A DNA stretch of 64,000 nucleotides. Origin: Xanthobacter oligotrophicus. Lineage in GTDB: Bacteria; Pseudomonadota; Alphaproteobacteria; Rhizobiales; Xanthobacteraceae. Below the pieces are notes generated by a model. That model worked only from the letters and a program-made list of their open reading frames with translations, had not been told where the DNA came from and ran no database searches. Shown piece by piece: positions 60,500-64,000 of this stretch (position 1 is its first letter; every line of letters starts with the position of its first letter). Position numbers and translations under genes: made by a program. The DNA lies in NCBI RefSeq assembly GCF_008364685.1, contig NZ_VTTL01000001.1:62001-126000 (forward strand). Reading direction: 5' to 3'.

Positions 60500-63400
60500 T
60501 CAGTAATCCCACTGGGCGCCGATGCCCACCTCGGCGGAGCCATCGGCGCCGGTGGCGCCCTGCAGGCGGATGTTCTTGGTGATGTCCATGTCCACCGTGA
60601 CCTGGCTGGAGCCGGGCGTCGTGCCCTGCCGCACCCCCATGTACATGCGGTCGTTGAGGCGCCGGCCGATGCCCACCTGGCCGCCGGTTCCGGCGGCGTT
60701 GGTGCCCACGTCCAGGCTGTCCACGCCCAGCGAGCGACGCATCTGGTCGAGCACGCCGGAGCCGCCGGAGAATTGCGCGATGGTCTGGGCGATCTGCAGC
60801 GCCTGGGCGCCGGTGAGCGAGCCGGCCGAGCGGCCGAACATGAGGCGCGAGAGCACCTCGTCCTGCGGCAGGGTGGGGGTGGAGCTGAAGGTCACATCCG
60901 GGCGCGAGGCCGCCCCGGTGACCAGGATCTGCGCGGTGATGTCGTTGGCGGTGGTCTCGGCCACGAAGTCGAGGTCCGGGTCCGTGGTGCCGTTGAAGGT
61001 GATCTTGCCGCGGGTGAAGTTCAGCCGCCGGCCGAGCACGTCGAAGGTGCCGCGCCGCATCTCGAAGCCGCCGAGCGTGGCCGGGCTGGCGGTGGTGCCG
61101 CCCACCTTGAGGTCGCCGCCGAGTTCTGCTTCCAGCCCCATGCCGCGCACGAACACGTTGTTCGGCGCCGAGACCGTGAGGTCCAGCGCCATGCCGGCAT
61201 TGCTCCGGCGCGGCGCGTTGGCCCCGGCCTTGCCGCCCGGCCGGTTGGTGCTGACGTTCCAGTTGCGGCCGCCGTTCACGTGCCGCACGTTCAGCGCTGC
61301 GCCGCCGCCGGGCAGTCGATCAGGAATGTTCACGTCGAGATGGCGCACCACCAGCCGGCCAGTGAGGCGCGGATTGTTGGCGAACGCCCCCTCCACTGCG
61401 AGGCGCCCCTCGGCCACGAGGCGCATCAGGTCGCTGTTGACGAGGCCGGCGTTTGTCAGGTCCACATCGATGCGGCCGGGAAAGCCCTGCGCCGGGTCCA
61501 GCGCCACCGTGCCGCGCGCCGAGATGCTGCCGCCGTTGGGGGTGCGCGCGGTGAGCGATGAGAGCGTCACCGAGCGATCGGTGCCGGTGATCACCCCCTC
61601 GATGTTGGAGAGGTTCACCCCGTTTACGCCATCGTCGAAGCGGGCGCCGGAGATGCGCACGGTGCCGCCCGCCCGTGGCGCGGCGGCGGTGCCGCGCACG
61701 GTGGCGTCAATAGCCGCGCGCCCGCGTACCTGCGCGCCGGAGGTGGCGAGCATGGGATTGGCAAGGCCAAGGTCCAGCGCGCCCCTTATGGCGAGGTCGA
61801 GGTCTCCGGCACCCAGCGGCGCCGAGCCGGTGAGAGTGACATCCGACAGGAAGCGTCCGGTGACGGTGGTCCGCGTGCTGACCCGTCCGTCCGCGAACCG
61901 GCCATCGGCACGCACATCGAACGGGCCGAGGCCGTTGGCGGACAGGTCGCGGGTGCTGACGCGGGCAACCGTGAGGGAATAGGTGCCGGTGGGTGCCGCC
62001 GCCGGCCCGTCGAGCCGCGCCGTGCCCGAGAGCGTGCCGGACAGGCCGAGGCCGGGGGCGGCGAGGTCCGCCAGCGCCAGCGGCAGGGTGGTGAGCGTCA
62101 CGTCCAGCGCCAGCGCGGAGCCGGCGCGGCCGGACACGCTGGCGCTGCCGCCGCGCGTGGTCAGCGTCAGCCGGTCGATGGCGAGGGTGTCGCCGGACCA
62201 GCGGAAATTGGCCGGCGCGGCATTGGTGATGCTGGTGCCGCTGCGCGCCAGATTAAGGCGATCGAGGCGGAAGCCGATGGTGCCGTCGCGTGGGGTCAGG
62301 AGGCCCGCCGTGGTCAGCGTCGCGCCGTTGACTACGGCGTCGAGATTGAGGCTGGTTCCCGCCGCCGCGCCATTGGCGGTGAGGTTGGCCTGGGAAATGT
62401 CCATGCCGCCGGCATTCACCGCACGCAGCCGCACCGTGCCGTCCAGCGCCGGTGCTCCGGCCGGGTCCACCACGGTGGCATCGATGCGGGCGCTGCCCAC
62501 GCTCTGCCCTGCGGCCGAGACATTGGCGGCATCGGCCTTCACCGCCACGCGCTGGCGGCCACCCGTGGCGTCGAGCCGCACATCGGCAGTGAGCCGCCCG
62601 GCCAGCTCGGTGAGCGCGAGGGGCGACAGATCGTTGAGGTCGCCGGCGGCGATGGCGAGCGTCCCGTCGGCGAGGCCCTTCGCATCGAGCCGCACGTCGC
62701 CCTTGGCCGAGACCGAGCCGATGGCAATGGCGAGGTTCTTCAGCTGCCGCGCGCCATCGGCCAGCGTGGCGAAAGCGCCCGAACCGGTGGCGGGCTTGCC
62801 GGCCACGCGTCCGTCGAGGGTGAACTCAGCCGCCGGATTGCCGGTGAGGTCGGAGCCGGTCAGAGCGAGGCTCAGCCCCTCCACCTTCTGCTTCATGGCT
62901 GTGCCGGCGGGCATCAGCAGCCGGGCGGTGAGGCCGAGATTGTCGAGGCTGCCCCGGAACGCCGCCTCCCCCGTCACCGCGCCGGAGACGCGGGGATCAA
63001 GCTTGGCCACATCCGCCAGCGCAAGCTTTGCCGCAAGATCCGCCCGGGTGCGGGAGATAGTGCCGTCGGCGGTCACCGTCAGGCTGTCCGAGGCGAGGTT
63101 GAAGCGACCCACGCGGATGGCGTTCTGCCCGTCCCGCGCCAGCTTGGCGGCAAGCGTCGTGGCGCCGCCGAACAGGCCGTCCACCGCCGCGATGCCGGTG
63201 GCCACATCCCTGGTGCCGCCGGTGATGCTGGCATCCACGCGGGAGACATCACCGCTGGCGTCAATGGTGGCATCCAGCGCCGCGGTTCCGCCCAGCCGGC
63301 GGCCGGCGAGCGGGGAGAAGGCGGCGAGATCCAGCTTCTCCAGCTTGAGCGTGCCGGCGATCTTCTCCGCCGAGGCGGTGCCGCTGAAGCGGCTGGTGAG

Positions 63401-64000
63401 GGCGGCAAGCTCCACCGTGGCGGCGGTGACGGCCGGCGCCCGCCCCTTGGGTTGCGCGCCGGCCACATGGAAGCTGGCCGTGCGCCCCAGGGCCTGCGCG
63501 ACCTTGGGATCGTCGGCCGAGAGCCCGTCCGCCCGGCCGTCCAGGGTGAAGGCAAGGTTCTGGCGGGCATCGGGAAGAGTGGCCGCGTTGATCTCGACAG
63601 TCGCGGCGCCATAGCCGGCGCCCTTCAGGCCCTCGGCCGTGGCGCGGGCGGCAAGGACGGGGGCCGCGAACGCGCCCTTCAGCGTGCCGTCCACCCCCGC
63701 CGATTTCCACGCGACGCCGGGCGCGAGCGCGGCGAAGCGGGCCGCCTCGCCGGCCTTGAGGCCGAACACGAGATCCGCCGTCATGGCGTCTGCATCCACC
63801 ATGCCGTGCACGCCGGCGCCGAAGCCGGCGGAGCGGGCCGTCGCGCTCTCGATGGCGATGCGCCGCGCCTTGTCGATGGTGGCGGCGCCGGCGAGTTCCA
63901 CGCCGCCCTCTAGCAGAGGCGCGACCTGGGCCGGAAGCAGCCGGGCGATATCGGCCTCGGCGGTGAAGCTCACGCGCCGCCCTGCCCCGGTTGCCCGGAC
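60500..64000 (-). CDS. tamB: Translocation and assembly module TamB, 5' partial
   Basis: The frame is open to the window edge, giving at least 1,166 residues plus stop. Long beta-repeat AsmA-like segments (for example GSLDNLGLTARLLMPAGTAM) lead to the conserved TamB/DUF490 C-terminus: FDVLGRRLNFTRGKITFNGT, LDFVAETTANDITAQILVTG, LPQDEVLSRLMFGRSAGSLT, ending EVGIGAQWDY. TamB spans the periplasm and moves phospholipids and assists outer-membrane protein assembly. The N-terminus, with its signal anchor, and the usual partner tamA lie beyond the window. A GTG at 63973 is not a real start. Confidence 0.92.
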   Translation of the reverse strand, partial: VRATGAGRRVSFTAEADIARLLPAQVAPLLEGGVELAGAATIDKARRIAIESATARSAGFGAGVHGMVDADAMTADLVFGLKAGEAARFAALAPGVAWKSAGVDGTLKGAFAAPVLAARATAEGLKGAGYGAATVEINAATLPDARQNLAFTLDGRADGLSADDPKVAQALGRTASFHVAGAQPKGRAPAVTAATVELAALTSRFSGTASAEKIAGTLKLEKLDLAAFSPLAGRRLGGTAALDATIDASGDVSRVDASITGGTRDVATGIAAVDGLFGGATTLAAKLARDGQNAIRVGRFNLASDSLTVTADGTISRTRADLAAKLALADVAKLDPRVSGAVTGEAAFRGSLDNLGLTARLLMPAGTAMKQKVEGLSLALTGSDLTGNPAAEFTLDGRVAGKPATGSGAFATLADGARQLKNLAIAIGSVSAKGDVRLDAKGLADGTLAIAAGDLNDLSPLALTELAGRLTADVRLDATGGRQRVAVKADAANVSAAGQSVGSARIDATVVDPAGAPALDGTVRLRAVNAGGMDISQANLTANGAAAGTSLNLDAVVNGATLTTAGLLTPRDGTIGFRLDRLNLARSGTSITNAAPANFRWSGDTLAIDRLTLTTRGGSASVSGRAGSALALDVTLTTLPLALADLAAPGLGLSGTLSGTARLDGPAAAPTGTYSLTVARVSTRDLSANGLGPFDVRADGRFADGRVSTRTTVTGRFLSDVTLTGSAPLGAGDLDLAIRGALDLGLANPMLATSGAQVRGRAAIDATVRGTAAAPRAGGTVRISGARFDDGVNGVNLSNIEGVITGTDRSVTLSSLTARTPNGGSISARGTVALDPAQGFPGRIDVDLTNAGLVNSDLMRLVAEGRLAVEGAFANNPRLTGRLVVRHLDVNIPDRLPGGGAALNVRHVNGGRNWNVSTNRPGGKAGANAPRRSNAGMALDLTVSAPNNVFVRGMGLEAELGGDLKVGGTTASPATLGGFEMRRGTFDVLGRRLNFTRGKITFNGTTDPDLDFVAETTANDITAQILVTGAASRPDVTFSSTPTLPQDEVLSRLMFGRSAGSLTGAQALQIAQTIAQFSGGSGVLDQMRRSLGVDSLDVGTNAAGTGGQVGIGRRLNDRMYMGVRQGTTPGSSQVTVDMDITKNIRLQGATGADGSAEVGIGAQWDY

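Overview
The window comes from a GC-rich alphaproteobacterium, most likely of the Hyphomicrobiales (Xanthobacter/Ancylobacter-type). Evidence is the gene order pcm-tolC-popZ(DUF2497)-valS, the block SPOR protein-argS-dgt-erpA near xth, strong GC3 bias, and a mobile backbone typical of rhizobial integrative and conjugative elements (ICEs). It splits into two parts at about position 29.8 kb.

Part one (1 to about 29,795) is the right-hand portion of an ICE integrated into the 5' end of dusA; its left end lies outside the window. From left to right it carries: cargo (a partial SphA-like outer-membrane protein and a secreted metallo-beta-lactamase-fold hydrolase); an IS3/IS407-group element; a CopG-like protein, the coupling protein TraG and a DUF3363 relaxase; a candidate oriT with an RP4-like nick sequence; an IS110-family element; a transfer/replication operon (lytic transglycosylase, TraF protease, DUF2840, ribbon-helix-helix protein, ParA, RepA with iterons and DnaA boxes inside its coding sequence); an excision-control module resembling RdfS/FseA/QseM/QseC of ICEMlSymR7A, with the FseA-like gene split by a +1 frameshift; the early-entry-type genes DUF736, a membrane protein, a FitAB-type toxin-antitoxin pair, DUF2493, toprim, ParB-like and DUF932; a type III restriction-modification pair; and a tyrosine integrase next to dusA. 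The trb mating-pore genes normally found beside traG/copG are absent here, so self-transfer depends on what lies to the left.

Part two (about 29.8 to 64 kb) is conserved chromosome: dusA, a TauE/SafE permease, a secreted protein, a DUF815 ATPase, a SPOR-domain protein, argS, dgt, erpA, an AlgX/AlgI-like O-acetylation pair, xth, a GFA-family protein, a Sel1-repeat protein, valS, popZ, tolC, pcm, a group III truncated haemoglobin, a GT2 glycosyltransferase, tRNA-Cys, an MsbA-like ABC exporter, tRNA-Asn, gabT, a MacAB-like efflux operon split into three genes, and most of tamB.

The most interesting signals are in the ICE. They are the frameshifted excision activator, a divergent regulator pair with a 10-bp inverted repeat between them, an origin embedded in repA, two structurally matching hairpin leaders before the ParB-like and DUF932 genes, a second repeat family before the DUF736 and DUF2493 genes, and a nick site whose predicted strand would make the minus-strand leading genes readable from the incoming strand. 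All function calls are by family recognition from the sequence; no database search was run.
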